Notes: generated by a model not told the origin, from the letters alone. Positions 32,885 through 46,400 are shown, counted from the first letter of the stretch. The stretch is DNA of 64,000 nucleotides from Linum tenue (GCA_946122785.1 CAMGYJ010000005.1:33904002-33968001), one strand, 5' to 3'. A program made the numbers and translations.

Positions 32885-35800
32885 TCATCGTCTCTTGAAG
32901 TCCTGAAGAACGACGTTGGCGGCGTTACGTCCAGGTGCCCCCATCACGCCGCCGCCTGGGTGGGTTCCACTGCCGCATAGGTACAAGCCCTGGACAGGAG
33001 TTCTGTAGCTTGACCTATACGTAACAACACCCCACAGTTATAAGACTACAGTCTGAATCTAAACAACTTGCATGACAACACAAAAAAGGGAAAGGGCCTC
33101 ACTCACCATCCTTTCACCGGTCGCATAAGGAAGAGAGAATCCAACCCCATTGCTCCGTGAAATATGTTACCCCCTGTTACAAAAACATTTTCTTGGTTAG
33201 GTGTGATCCCACGTAATGATAATCTGATGTTGGTTAATGGTTTTTACCTGTCAGACCGATTTCTCTTTCGAGATCAGGTGGTGTCAACATGTCATAGCCG
33301 ATTATTGATGAGCTGAAGCCAGGTGCAAATTCGTCGATCAAGCTGAAGCATCTTTGTGCAAAAGACTCCTGCTCAAACCAGAGAAAAGATTGTATTCTCA
33401 GATCAGTGGAACTCAGCTTAATCCCCACAATTCAAGCGGCTTTTATCGAGGTGGCTACTGATCCAGTTACCAGTTAGCCATTTAACAAGCATAACTGGTT
33501 CAGTTAACAGGTAACCGGATACTGATAGCCACTGCTAAGCTATTTTATTTGACCAAAACAAAAAGCTACGAGTACTTAGTTGGACAACGGATAGTTCTGT
33601 AATGTACCCGGTAAGCAGGATCTGACCAGCTTCCATCTGATGGCTTATAGGGGGTGTATTGTACGAATAAGTTGATGACGTGTTTACCTGCAGAGAAAGA
33701 GTAAACTCAGGTCAACCTCGTGTCAATCTAGGAGTTGTTTATCCTTCTGTCATCGTTTTTAGGATTAGTATTGTCAACAGCAGCGAAGATACAGAAGGAT
33801 GAATTTATACCAGGAGGAGAAATGGTTTTGTCTAGAACAGAAGGAATTGTCATCTCAATAACTGGTCTTCTGGATGGTATTCCATTCACAGCATCCTGGC
33901 AGGCTGAATCTATCTCTTCCATTCTGATCAAAGCAGAAAAAAACAAAAAACATCGATAATCCTCTCAATATGGGCTTTAAATGAAGGCCTAAAGGATGAA
34001 TCTAAATTACTAATCTTCCTATCCATTCTCCCTGTAGGTTAAACTTCATAAGGATTTTGTACTGGGATAACACAAGGATGAAGACTAATAATTCTCAAGC
34101 AAATATCATACCTCTCTGAACCAATATGAATAGTGCCCATATGTTGAGGCCCTGCATCAGGATGGCTCAACTTGCAACTTTCAAACTTGGGTAGTTCATC
34201 AACAGCCAGGTTTATTTTTGTAGTTGCCTTATCAGTTTGTGGGAACACCAAATAAGAGAGTCCAAATAAAAAAGGCAGGAATATACAAGCCTCCAGAACA
34301 ACCTAAAATTACCCAAGTGGTATGCTTACAGAGCTATAGTCAGAATGCTTCAAATTACTGGTAAATTCATCTGGAAGAACATTGTTGGGCACTAATTCCT
34401 GGGATAAAAAAAGCATAACATATTGTAATAACCTACTCACCCAAAAAGTGACAATTAGGTAACTATTTCCTTCAACTAAATAATTATAACAGATGTTGAT
34501 GAGCGAAAGGCTTATACCATGAAGGTCTTGTAAGGCGTAGCATTTGAAAGAACCATTGAAGAGAGTATTTCTGTACCATCAGCCAGCACCACCTAAATAA
34601 CACCAACATTCAACATCTCTCCAATTAGTTTTGAAATCCTTCCCTTGAGCCAATTCATTAACAGGTCCAAAATTGAAACAAACCCCACTAGTTGCACCAG
34701 AGTCGTTGACGATTAATTGTGAAACCTATGCCAAAAAGAAAGAGAGCAGTAAGTTCTCTCGTAACACACTAACTCTGCTTTCACTCCAGCTTTAAGCACA
34801 AAATATTGTGCTAGAAGAATAGCTAACCACTCATCCAGCAAAAGGGAAAGAAGTATCAAGACATAGTTATTCATAAACATTGAAGTCGAGGACTCATGTC
34901 ACTATCATATTCCACAAAATGTTACCTCTGCATTTGTCAAAATATGAGCGCCAGCTTCCTTAGCAGCTTTACTTATAGCAAGGGATACTGAACCCATTCC
35001 TCCTTCAACATACCTACAATAAGGAGGTAAGTTTTTTTTAGTATCTTTCATTGAAACTGATCGAAGCAGTCATTGGTCGAATAACCAACTACAATACATA
35101 CGACCAAACTCCACGATCCCCATCGGTCTCTCCCATCACATGATGTAGCAGAACATATCCACTTCCTGGTGTGTGGACACTACCCTGCAACATACAACTC
35201 CAAATGCTTCAATTGGTCAACAATAACAGGTCTAATGAGGATTCTCTTCAATATTAATCTAAATACATCTCCACGTTGGTGGAGTCTTACCGTAGTACCT
35301 ATAATAGCATCCGTTCCCAAAGTCGCCTTTAGAACCTCAGCCTAAAATGAAGTGGCAGAAAGTCAACAAGCCGATAAAGACTAATAGTATCTTATCGTCA
35401 AGTGTTCAGCATAATTACTAAACTCAGGATGGATGAACGTTGAGCACAAAATAAACATTCTGATTACCTCAAACCAGTTATTTAGAACTTTTGAAGCCGG
35501 GGCCAGCAGCAGGTCCATGAAATCGCTGTCGAATTCGAAGCACATATCAAGCATCATAATCAACTTATTCAAGCTAACTAGACGAGAGGCAAAACAGTGA
35601 AAGTGATCTGATCTTACACTAAATCCTTTTGCCCCAAGGAGAGACCGCTCCGCAAGAAACGAGTCCAGTAAGCGGATTTGTGCAATTTGTCCTTCAATCG
35701 ATCAGCGATTGATGAAGTATTCTGCAGAGATTCTGGAGGAGGTGCGTCCAAGAGTGGATCCATGAACTCACAGAACCTTTCAAGTTGGCTCTCATATCTG

Positions 35801-36396
35801 CATATCAGCAATCGATAAAGGACTTGTGTTTCTCAATTAGTTTCAAACTGGAGGGCAAAAAGAGGGACACCGTTGGCACCTTGGATAAGCTTCCGCGTCG
35901 CGACTAGAGAACTTGGAGATTTCAGAGCGATTGAGCTCCTTATCAGGTCCCAACAGAAGATAGCGTCCATCCACACAAGGCGTGAACGATGACGGGCTTC
36001 TTCGTAGCAACTTCAATCCATGTCTCTTCAGCTCCAACTCTCTGCTCTCAATCGCAAACGATTCGATACTTTCAGCTAACAAAAAATATCATCTAGTACA
36101 TGGCAAAATGAGAGAGGAGTTGACAATTTCGGCGATTACTTGATGACGGAAGGCCGGAGGAGGCTCTGGAGGTAACTGCAGCGAGAGAATTTAAATCCTG
36201 GAATGATCTCTTCCGTAACGGCGGCGCCGCCGAGCACGTGACGGCGCTCCAGCACGGCGACGGAGAGGCCTGCTCGAGCAAGGTAGGCAGCGGCAGTCAA
36301 GCCGTTGTGGCCGCCTCCGATCACCAGAGCGTCAAATTTCTTACCGGTTAGTGCGCGAGAGGCGGCCGCGCCGGTGCTGAAGCTTCGTCGCCACAT
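32885..36396 (-). CDS. PYROXD2-type FAD-dependent oxidoreductase
   Basis: Sixteen exons, all GT-AG and in frame: 36396-36140, 36041-35880, 35797-35618, 35525-35468, 35341-35291, 35184-35102, 35013-34926, 34725-34684, 34592-34518, 34398-34330, 34227-34112, 33923-33811, 33687-33608, 33368-33248, 33173-33107 and 33014-32885. They total 1692 nt, giving 563 residues. The N-terminus has a basic, mitochondrial-type presequence ([15 protein letters not shown]). A dinucleotide-binding fold follows, [15 protein letters not shown] at 25-39, with E50 at the ribose end. The C-terminal FAD/substrate block has [23 protein letters not shown], the phytoene-desaturase/isomerase-like hallmark. Closest family: plant homologs of PYROXD2 (AT5G49555-type). 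The reaction is not known; mammalian PYROXD2 is mitochondrial. The gene looks intact. Confidence 0.94.
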
Positions 36397-38920
36397 GACC
36401 GGACGTCCGATGGTGTTCGGGTGCGGAACTCTGGTTGATTGCGCTCCGGAGGGAATGCTGGTTAGTTGTGGGAATTCTCGTTCAGTGTTTTTAAATTCGC
36501 ATTTGGCTTGGCCGTGGTGCGGTAGACGGAGGTAAAGGGAGGGGAGAAATTGGTGGAACTTTTTTTGTTTTTGTTTTTGGAGCCATCAGAAGAAAGACGA
36601 CAGTCGTTCAGTGGAATCCACAAGAAAGGACAAACTGAATGTTGATGATGGCGGGACCCACGTATGACGTCGGACCAAATTTTGGGGAGAGAATGCCTGG
36701 GCTCCGTTTGAGCTGGGCCAATATATTGGACCAACAAGAGTAATCTACTAACTGAACTAGAAGAAGAAAATATAGGCCCGTAGATTGAAACGTTAATCGG
36801 TTTGGTTTGGGTTAATCACTAAGCATATAAAAATTGAATTGATAAGACTTTTTGGTTAATTGCTTGTTATCGGTTTGGTTGGTGGTTATTTTGGCGGTTA
36901 ATCACTAACCAATAACAACATACACATGTGATTGTTATTTTGAAATTTTGTACGATGTCATTTTTTTAATAATCATATGAATAATTTAAAAACATGTAAC
37001 TACATTTCTACGTCGTTAACGTAAGAAATAACATCAATATAATACAATATTCATTGTGAATTCATAATCCAATTCCAACGAATAAAATTAAATAATCAAA
37101 CATCTTTATCCACTTAGCGGATACAAACTATCAAGTCATCAAACAAAAGCACCATAAGATCACCATCATTTACAAAAATCAAAGAATCAAAGATCACTAG
37201 GGTGGCAATGTTACTCTGTCGACTACAAAGGGGAATCAGAGAGGGGTGACTTTCCGATTCTAACTCAAAACAAAATTGAGATTTTGGGTGGAGGGTTGTT
37301 TACAATAGGTGAGAATTGAGATGTTTGGAATTGCGAAAGTGGTTGGTTTTGAATTATGAAACTTTTCTCATAAGCCAAAACATAAAATTATGTGGTTTTA
37401 CTTGTAATTTATTTTGGAAGTAGGTTTTACTAGTACGCATTTATCGATTAACCACTAACCGATTAGTCACATAGCGGTTAACCACTAAGCAAAATACAGC
37501 TAACTGAAACTGAATCTCTAATAAATTATCAGTTAGCCACTAACCATCTTTATCAGTTCGATTATCGATTTTAACCGATAATCGGCCAAACTTTACCACC
37601 CCTACCCACTTTGGTATTTGCCAAACTGTTTAAGTGATTGTTTGAATTAGGAAATTTGGGAATGATTTTGCTACAATCCCTATCCTTCATGAATTTCAAT
37701 ATATTTTTACATTTGGGAAGGCTAAGAAAAAATTGATGGATTTTAACTATCGAAAATTTTGAAAACCTACCCTTCAAGGATTTCAGCTAGCAGGGCAACT
37801 ATTTTGAAATTTTTCACTATTTTTGTGTTTGTTGTTCCAACTCTAATCCTTCCTCTTTCCTTCTTCTCGACGAACCCAACACTCTTCAACCCTTCCTCCT
37901 TTTTCCTTAAAACCGCGAAACAGATTTCAAGAATGAAGACGACGGAGAATCCTCGTTCACAGAGGAAGATGACAATATGGGGTTTTCATATATGTAATTT
38001 TTGGGCTTCTTCGAGTTTGAAGCTGCACTGGCTCAACTCTCAAGCCAACTGGCTTGGCTCGATGGCACCATCTCTCAAGGATAGGATCATATGACTAAGT
38101 GAATTTCAACCTTTCAACCTCATTTAAATAAAATGGTTCCAAATGGGTCTAATTTAATGGAGAAAGAGAGATATTTCTGACGTCCGCGGAGGATTTTCTG
38201 GCGGCAACACCGAATTTGTGATGTTTGTCTAACTGTTATGTAATGTTTCTAAGTACCATTTGTAAAGATTATATCAATTCGGTTTATATCGTTTATCATT
38301 CTAGTTTGTCATGTATGTAACTAATTTGTATATATCGTAATTTGTAATATTTTTTTGTTTAGTTTGTACACTTTATTTCATTATCTGTATACTTTGCATA
38401 TATTGGTTTGTAATACAAGTTTACTGATTTTTATTGTAGGTATTGGTATTTTGTACGATTAGTATATTTTGTAATGTTTGTCAATTTCTTTTTTTAATGT
38501 TTGTAGGCTGTCATTTTGGTAACGTTTGTCGATTTTGTTTGTAATGTGTGTATGCTTCGTCATTTTTGTCTAACATGTTTGTAATGTTTATATGACTAAA
38601 AGATAACCTGATTGACTTTGGTACGAAATTCCTCTATATAGGGACGAAGCTCAAAAGTTAACCATGTTGTTTTCCATTTTGTATGTTTTGTGTTGTTTGT
38701 ATATCCATTTTGTATGTTTGTATTGTTTGTAAATTTAGTTAGTATGGTCTGCAAATGTAATTTGCATAGTTTGTATGTTTATTATCCACTATCTGGTAAC
38801 CGATATAACCGAAATTCGGTCGGTTGTCGAAGGCTGGACGAGATGGTTTTGATCTTGGAGGAGGTGCGGTTAACCGATAACCAAGATGTCTGAAGCCTAT
38901 TTTGGTCGGCAGCATGTTTT
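36397..38920. other. Repeat-derived spacer, no gene
   Basis: 36397-36560 is the PYROXD2 leader/promoter. From 36780 to 37600 the sequence has repeated GGTTAATCACTAA, TAACCACTAACCGATTAG and AACCGATAATCGGCC motifs, a non-autonomous repeat like that near 25.9 kb. From 38220 to 38770 a degenerate minisatellite-like tract repeats TTTGTAATGTTTGT and TTTGTATG variants. ORFs here are chance frames. Confidence 0.5.
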
Positions 38921-39064
38921 ACCACGTTATACCATGTGGTATTATATGGTAGTTAGATTTTTAATTTTCTTCAACATATTTTACCATGTTTTACCACGTT
39001 TTACCATGTGGTATTGTATGGTAGTTAGAATTGTAATTTTCTTCAACATATTTTACCATATTTT
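38921..39064. repeat. Tandem repeat, 72-bp unit, two copies
   Basis: Each copy runs from ACCACGTT (38921 and 38993) through ACCATGTGGTATT, ATGGTAGTTAGA and AATTTTCTTCAACATATTTTACCAT. Copies differ at a few bases. The ACCATGTGGTA centre is a near-perfect palindrome, so single-strand hairpins can form. Confidence 0.8.
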
Positions 39065-40232
39065 ACCATGATAGTAGAAAGTGATAATCATATTTATACT
39101 TGTAATTAGTGTCTTTAACAATGTATTATTTAACGAAAAAATCATCATTCAATTTGAGCTGGAATTAGTTTAGAGATAGTTAGGATGGTTAGATTCATTT
39201 TTGTTGTAGATGGGAGAGAGAAGAAATGATATATTTTTTCTTTTAATAATAAAATAAAACAAAGAGTGAGAGAAAGGGGGAACCAGACAACCAGTGTGGG
39301 GTGGGGAGTGGGATCCGCGTCGCGTCAGCATCAGCGTGTCAGAGACATCATTAAATAGGGGGTGCAATTTTACCTTAGTGCCCCTCCGTGTTTAATTTAA
39401 ATAAAAAGAAAAAGCTGACACGTGGGGACACATGATTGGATTACTGACAGTTACTGATAGCAAGGATACTGACCTGATCTGGTCACCTTCCAAATGGGTG
39501 GAAAAGCCAAATTTGGCTAGAGGAAATGGTGAACCCGCGGCCGGTCCTCCTTTATTTTTATATTTTGCTTTTTTCGGTGGAATTTTCTCATTGGTTTACT
39601 GTGTTTATTTTTCTTTTTGCTTTTTTTGTGTGGTATTTTGTCATTGGTTGATTGTGTATGTTGTTTGTTTAATTGTTTGAAAGAAGATATGGAATGTTGT
39701 ATGTTAATTGGTATTTTCTCATTGGTACGGAAGTTAATGGTAACAAAATAATGATTGATTTTCCGAAACTTTTTTGTCTCAGAATTAAAAAAAATACATC
39801 AAATTTTTTTCCCCAAAAGTAATGACTAACTATAAAAAAATGGGTAAATGCCATAAAATAGCCAAACCTTTTAACTTTTGGACATAAATAGCCAAAACTA
39901 TTTAAAATGCAATAAAATAGCCAAAACTTTGATTATGTTAGACAATTCTTAGCCATCGTTAATTCACAGTTAACTATGATGACGTGGCTGACACATCATT
40001 ATCCATGTCAGCTTTAGTCCACGTCAGCCTTTTTTCAAATTAGAAAACCGTAATTTTTATATTTTTTCTTTTAATAATGGGTAAAGCAAAAAAGATGTAT
40101 TTTAAATTAATTGAAGCATTAAGTATGTACTATAGGTGACGAAGTAGCTAATTTTTCAGCTCTGTTAACAATCAGAATCATTATAACTAAGTAATTAAAT
40201 TGACAACTTCTCAAGGTCAAGGAGAATAAGAT
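39065..40232. other. AT-rich spacer with AAATAGCC repeat
   Basis: 39845-39960 has three copies of an AAATAGCCAAA motif. Then 39970-40030 has GACGTGGC / CCACGTCAGC, a familiar plant repeat terminus. No gene or RNA was seen. Confidence 0.45.
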
Positions 40233-40914
40233 CAGGACCGTCCCATGGTATTTGGAGGCCCTGTTCGAAAATAAAAAATGTGGCCTAAAATTTTTTTCCC
40301 ACAAATTTATTAAATAATAAAAAAATACATAATTTCATAAAATGATTAAAAATGAATAATATTATCAATCATTGTTTGAAAAGTAAAATTTGTTTAGTAT
40401 TTATTTCAAATAAAATCCTCTATTGGCTCTTTCATCTTTACAACATCCAAGACGTTATTCTCAATTGTCAACATAACTAACCCGTTAAGTCTCAATTGAC
40501 ATAATTAAAAATTGTTACCAAAGATTAATGATTCCACTCGACAAAGATCACTCGACAATCAACTAACACTAATCCAAATTTCTCAAGCAAAATCCCTGAA
40601 GAAAAAACCAAAATTTGGTTATAATGGATGGGCTACTCAACCTAAGCAAAAAAAAAAAAAAAAAAAAGTTAACAATAAAGAGTTAAAGGCCCATTTGGCC
40701 ATTCATATTTGCTGGCCTCTTCCATTTGCCACAGGCCATCTTTTGAAAACCATCCACGCGGCCGAATTACTTCTCATGTACTCAATTCCATGATTCCACT
40801 CAGCGACATTGTCCAAGCAGCAAGTAGAAGCATAGTAGTGTATGGGCCGAGGCCCTAAATAATTTGAGGCCCTGTGCTGTGGGTCAGGCCAGCACAGGGC
40901 CTGGGCCGGGCCTG
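40233..40914. mobile_element. 682-bp non-autonomous hAT element with perfect 8-bp TSD
   Basis: The ends CAGGACCGTCCC and (reverse complement) CAGGCCCGGCCC match at 10 of 12 bases. Both flanks are AATAAGAT (40225-40232 and 40915-40922), an exact 8-bp target duplication typical of hAT. Internal sequence is AT-rich with an A-run at 40650-40668 and GGCCC-rich sub-terminal ends. No transposase, so it needed a helper. The intact duplication suggests a fairly recent insertion compared with other repeats here. Confidence 0.9.
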
Positions 40915-41384
40915 AATAAGATCACAACGCAAACATACATTCATGCACCTGGAGAAGTATTTCCATATTGTGTACTGGAAATTATCCAGAATGAGCTTGT
41001 ACAAAAGACAAAACAATAGTTGCTTCGGCAAAACAAAAGACAATCCAGGCATATCGATGAAACTAAATTCTGTTTTTCTAATTAGTGTCTACTAATTAAG
41101 CTGCAAATTTTGCTAAAGAGTCCATACTCTAGTGGTTGAGTTGCAGGCACTTGCACGGTGTCAATCTCTATTAGTAGGCACTTGGCTCCTAACAAATGCT
41201 GCAGATGCTTCAGCTCCATTAGCACCATTAAGCTGTAAAGGATACAGTGTGATAAGAGTTAAAAAAAAAAATAGAGATGAACTTCTGTTTCCATATGGTG
41301 ACGCCACTAATTTTGTCTGCAGAAGGTAAATTTTTTAGCAGCATTCTTTTCACAAATGATAAAGTCACATTCTTTCAAAGCAAG

Positions 41385-41760
41385 ACACTTACTTGAATTC
41401 CTGCATTTGAAGGGCAACTCCTTGCATTGTGACCATCTTGTTGACATTTTTGAGCAGTGACCTCTGTATTTGACCCTTCTTGTCCACTTCCTCGTGCGCG
41501 GCCACCTCGCAGCCCACTGCCTCGCGCACACCCACCCCGCTGCCCTCTCAGCGGTTCTCCACCTTGGCCAGCTTATGTAGCTGGTGGATTTGGACATGTT
41601 CTTGAGTTATGTCTCCCTTTCTTGCATTTTTTACAATGCATCACTATACCATCTCTTCTCATCGCCACACCAGAACCAGTTCTTTCAACTCATGCCTCAA
41701 GTTCACCGGCTTCTTTTCTTCTTAGGCCGACCCAGCATTGCTCTTGTTATTGGAGGATGT
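41385..41760 (-). pseudogene. MULE (Mutator-like) transposase C-terminal remnant
   Basis: The minus strand shows, in different frames, LGRPKKKR followed by a CCHC knuckle with CKKCKKGRHNSRTC (about 41593-41640). After a stop and a Gly/Arg-rich stretch (GGCARGSGLRGGRARGSG) there is a second, decayed knuckle QKCQQDGHNARSC (about 41412-41452, first Cys lost). This order, GRPKKKR then C-x2-C-x4-H-x4-C, is the C-terminal end of plant MuDR-type transposases. Stops and frame changes break it and the catalytic domain is absent. Confidence 0.6.
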
Positions 41761-41814
41761 ATCAGATACCCTTCAGCATTGGCTATTTTTGGGCATTTAC
41801 CCAAAAAAATTAAA

Positions 41815-42345
41815 GAAATATAAAAATCAGAGATCAAATAAGTATGGTTTATTGAAATAAATTGAAAAAAGGAAGATAGGAAGCTAAATTTAGCTTTCTG
41901 TAGTGCTAGAGTGAAAATAGGATTTGTAGGGTTGGAGTGAAAATGTGATTTGGTAAGCTAAAAAGCCATATTTGAATATTGGGAGAGCCAAATTTAACTT
42001 TATGGTTGAGGTTAGTCTTAATGTGTTTAAATCTAAGGACAAGATGACCTGTACGGCTGATCCCACCTCCCGTCTCTCATGGGGTTCGCGAAAGCACTCA
42101 TTTGAAAGTGAAGCAAAACTTCCTCGCTGAAGGAGAGGGAATCCGTTACTCATTTAGAATGTAGGAATATTTACACTACCAAAAAAGGCAAACCATACAA
42201 GTTTATCTTACGATTGGCTGCCTAATTACACTCGATATCAGCGATAAAGAATGAAAGAAGAGAAGGTGCCCTATATACTTTATAACCAAAGACCTCCCTT
42301 CGCAATTCCCACCAGCTGAGAAACATCTAGACCCCCACGAACAAT
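41815..42345. other. 3' flank of MDN1, nothing else recognised
   Basis: Holds the MDN1 3' UTR and spacer. No coding signal was seen. Confidence 0.45.
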
Positions 42346-43415
42346 CTACTCCTTGAAGGACTGCATAATCTCGAACCACTGCAACATCCAAAGTAAACCA
42401 TTGACAAGAAAGTCAGTCCGCGCACATTTCTTGAAGTACAAGGCAACTTTGAACACAAATTAGCTCAAGTAGAAAAAAGAGGAACCATCTTTTCGCGCGG
42501 ATTTGTTGATGTACCTGTCTTAGTAGATCTGCGAGGGTTCTTGGAAGAGCTTCGATGTCTCTCAGCACAATGTAGTATGGGAAAGGGAAAGAATCCATGT
42601 ACTTTGCCATCTTGAGCCCACTCTTGTCGCCTTCATCCACGAACGTCGCCACCTGATAACCATAAAATTGAGGGACAGAATGTCAGAGCATCAGATGGAT
42701 TCATTCTTCTACCACAAGCAAAGGACTAGTTTAGCATCTTCAATACGAAAAGTAGAAGCACTTACCAATTGATCAACGACAGATTCTTCAGGATTGTCCA
42801 ACAGCAGAAATGCAACCATTCGCTTCTGACTTAAGAAGTCTCTGACGCAGCGCTTCAATTTCTCCTGTTTACAGGATTGGACAACTATTCCATAAGCTAT
42901 CGTGAAATGGATGCTGAGAGTTCAGTGTGTACTAAGCTTAAAAGGAATTGTACCTTTTCATGAAACCGACCATCTGCAATAATCAAGACAAGCTGCTCCA
43001 GTGGGTTTTGTCCAGAAGGAAGCCTAGCCCTCGCAACTGCAGTGTCTAGCAAGTTGCTTAGGTACTTCAACAGATCCACAACTGGTTCATCGATGATGGT
43101 ATTCTCTTGGCTAAACGTCAAACTGGAAATTATTTTTTGCCCTGCCTCTCCAGTAAATGGCCTTTCAAAGTCGTGCAGCAACCTGATGTTCCCCTTCTTT
43201 CCAAAGCTTGAGACAGCAAAGTTGCCCAATTCAAGTTGAGACATGGCACGGCATACTGTAACCAGAGCTTCAACTGCAACATCCCCACAGCGACTCTCTG
43301 ACATACTACGCGAGTCATCCACCGCAATAACAACTTGGTAATCACGCTTGTTAGGTCTAGTCCGTCTCAGCCAAATCTTGTCTTTACGGTAGTGGCTTGC
43401 AATATATGGAATCAC
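42346..43415 (-). other. MDN1: MDN1 MIDAS (VWA) domain and C-terminus
   Basis: Four exons encode the von Willebrand A-type fold. The metal-ion site D-x-S-x-S is visible as AVDDSRSMSE (near 43296-43322), then SSFGKKG, TIIDEPVVDLL and LVLIIADGRFHEK. The domain binds Ubl-domain assembly factors and couples ring motion to their release. The end of the protein reads RDIEALPRTLADLLRQWFEIMQ. Confidence 0.9.
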
Positions 43416-46400
43416 CTGAACTCAGTTGCAGGAAAGAGTTAGAAAGAGAAACAATAAACAGCCCAACAGAACTGCACCTGCATAGTTTTGCAATTGCTTA
43501 AGATGATAAATTACCTTCTTCATGTTGATTCGTTTCCCGGTCTTATAGTCGCCTTGAAGCTTGCTGGCCACCGTGGGCTCCAGAACAAGACGTAACTGCT
43601 CAGCCAACTCCTGAAACAACCTTGTAGTACGCAATTCATACCTCCTCCACGCATCACCAGTACCTTCCCTGATATTTAAATTCACAGCATCTCCATCCAC
43701 CGCTTTCCCCAACTCACTGTCATCACCAATCGCCAGCTCATCAAAACGACTGACACCATCACTCAGCGCTGCCGGATTCCTGACCGAGACCAGATTCTGC
43801 AATGAACTTCCCACTTCGGTGTGCGTATTATAATCTGGCATCTCAACATCTTCCTCTGCTTGTTTCGACTTTCCAACCTCTGAAACCTGCAAATGCTGCT
43901 CCATCTTATCTTTCAACACAGCCGCCGAGGAAGGTTTAAGATTCCTATCAATTTCAGTCTCATTTGTGCCATCTTCCTCCTCTTGACCTGCAGCAGAACT
44001 ATCCTCCTGCTTATTCCCCGAGATGTTGGCATCAACCTGATCAGGAGTCGCAGGTCCTAATGATTGTTCCATCCCTCTCTCCGCCTCTGACACGTAAGCA
44101 TACTCGTTGGCATTCTTATCCTCCATCTCAACAGGGGGAGCCTCTGAAGCTATATCATCAGTTGACACTTTCGCCCGTTCCTTCCATTTCTCAAACGCAT
44201 CTCCAATGCTCCTATAAGGATTGGGTTGGGATTTCTTAAACGACGAAGACTCTTCCTCAGGCGGTTGGGCGTTGTTCTGATCCCCGTTTAGCTGCCCCTT
44301 ATCTGATGGGTCAGAGACCATGATCTCCATGTTGGAGTTAGCACCGGAAGGCACGTTCCTCAATGGAGCAACATTGGCATTAGAGCTGTAAACGTTCGCC
44401 TCAGTAGGCACACTCCTAGAATCTGATGCCTGAACTTCCCCATTCGGTTGAGTTGCGGATTCTGCATTGGGCGCTTGCTCGCCGTTAAGGTCCGGCATTC
44501 CAGGTACAAGCTCGTCCTTACTCTGTGCATTCATCTCAGCAGAGTTGTCTTCGGCATCAGCACCATGCTCCAGCTTTTCTTCAGGAGCCCCAGCGGACTG
44601 TCCAGCATCTGCATCTTGCATAGTCTCGTCATCTCCACTCTCTGTTTTATCCTCCTCGCCATTCTCCGAACCTTCTTCTTCACCAGAACTCATGTCTTTT
44701 GTCTCATTTGAGTTCTCATCTACCTCCATCTCCTCCTCGTCAGGTCGATCCACGTCATCATCAACGTTAAGCCCAGTAGGATCAGCATGTGCTTCATCCT
44801 TATCCAAGTTCATATCCTCCACATTCTCTTCCCCATCACCAGATTCATCCACATCACCCTCATCATCTTTCTCGTTATTGAGATCATCACCATTCAGCTC
44901 TTTGGATTCCTCGTTTGGAATATCTGTAGAATCATCCTTGCCTCTGAGTTCTCTATTGCTCATATCTTTATCCTTGACAGATGACCCAGCTTCGTACTTT
45001 TCCTTCTTGTCCTCAGGATTTTCGTCTCCCTCATTGTCCCAAAGCTTCTCATCGACCGCCTCACTGTCCGGTCCAGCATCTCCAACTGCAGAGTCCAGCT
45101 TTTCTTCCTCGTTGTCGTCGTTCTCCTCTTCTTCTCCAGAGTCTTCACTGACACTAAATGTGTCCGCAGCAAAGTCCTCCTCCATCTCTATCCCTTTCTC
45201 ATTCTTATTAGGAACTTCACCACTGCCATTTTGGTCTTCCTCCTGCTAGAGTTTGGATTAAATACATGAAAAAAGTAAACACGCTAGTCAACCATTTCAA
45301 GGAAATAATGAGGTCAAAGTTAAGGAACAGAAAAGGCTGCACCTTTTCTTTCGTTCCAAGCAATTGGTCCTCGTCAGTTATCTCATCACTGACATCATTA
45401 CGTCCTGTACCTTCTCCCAAGCCAGTTCCACTAACATCTTGAGAAGCGCCATTCTCATCAACCTCATCCTTCGAAGGGGTACGGAAGCCTTTGGAGAATA
45501 ATGAAGCGAGAACATCTGCCAATTCCCGAGTCATTATGGACACCTATAAAACAATGCAGAACATGGGTTACAAACTGCTATTAACATGACTATTAGTACA
45601 TAATTGCAAGAAACGACACTTGGAAAAGTAAAAACTCACAGTTCTGTTCATCCCCACAAGATCCGAAAGCAACGTGTCACCAAGACTCAAGACCACATCC
45701 ATAATTGTGTGTAATTGCTCAAAACACCGTCCCAAGCGAGAAGTACCACCAGATTGGCTAAGCAGATTTTGCTATGCAAAGACCACATTAAATAAGATAC
45801 AGACCAAACTACCAAGATTATCAACACAAACTCTCAAGTGAGGCAAAGATACAAAACTTACGCTGTTGCAAATGGTTTGTAGAAGACTTTTACATAGATC
45901 TGGCAAATTGAGATTTTCCACGGATGATCTAAATAAAGATTCCCATGATGTAATGCTCCCAATAGACTCTTCGGAAATAACATGTCCATCGCTTAGAGAC
46001 TGTTGCTTTGTCATCGCACTGTTGGCTAGCTGTAGCGTTCGTTCGAAGGACTGCCAGAAAGTGTTGAGCTCAGAAGAAGTAGACGCTTCAGATATGTTCA
46101 CTGAATCGTCCCTAGTCTTTAGTGAGCGGTCAAGCTCCTCAGCCAACAACTTCCCCTGTAATAATGGTTTTAAGTCCCAGCATCTTGTCAATACGCTAAC
46201 TAAAACTAGTAGTATTCGACTTCAAGTCAAAGTAACCTGTAAGGAAAGTAGAAAATACCTTCTCAAAGACACCATTAAAGTGAGAAAGCAAGGTCTCTAT
46301 GACTTCCGTTTTACTTAAACCTTGCTTGCGGAGATCAAGGAGATGGTTTTCAAACTCTCTAATGACTTGGAAATTTGTGAAGAGAGATTGTGTCATTTGT

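Noticed and set aside
44467..45249. 260-residue Ser-rich plus-strand ORF
   Set aside because: It is the antisense shadow of the MDN1 acidic exon: GAA/GAT/GAG codons read as TTC/ATC/CTC and TCT/TCA in other frames.
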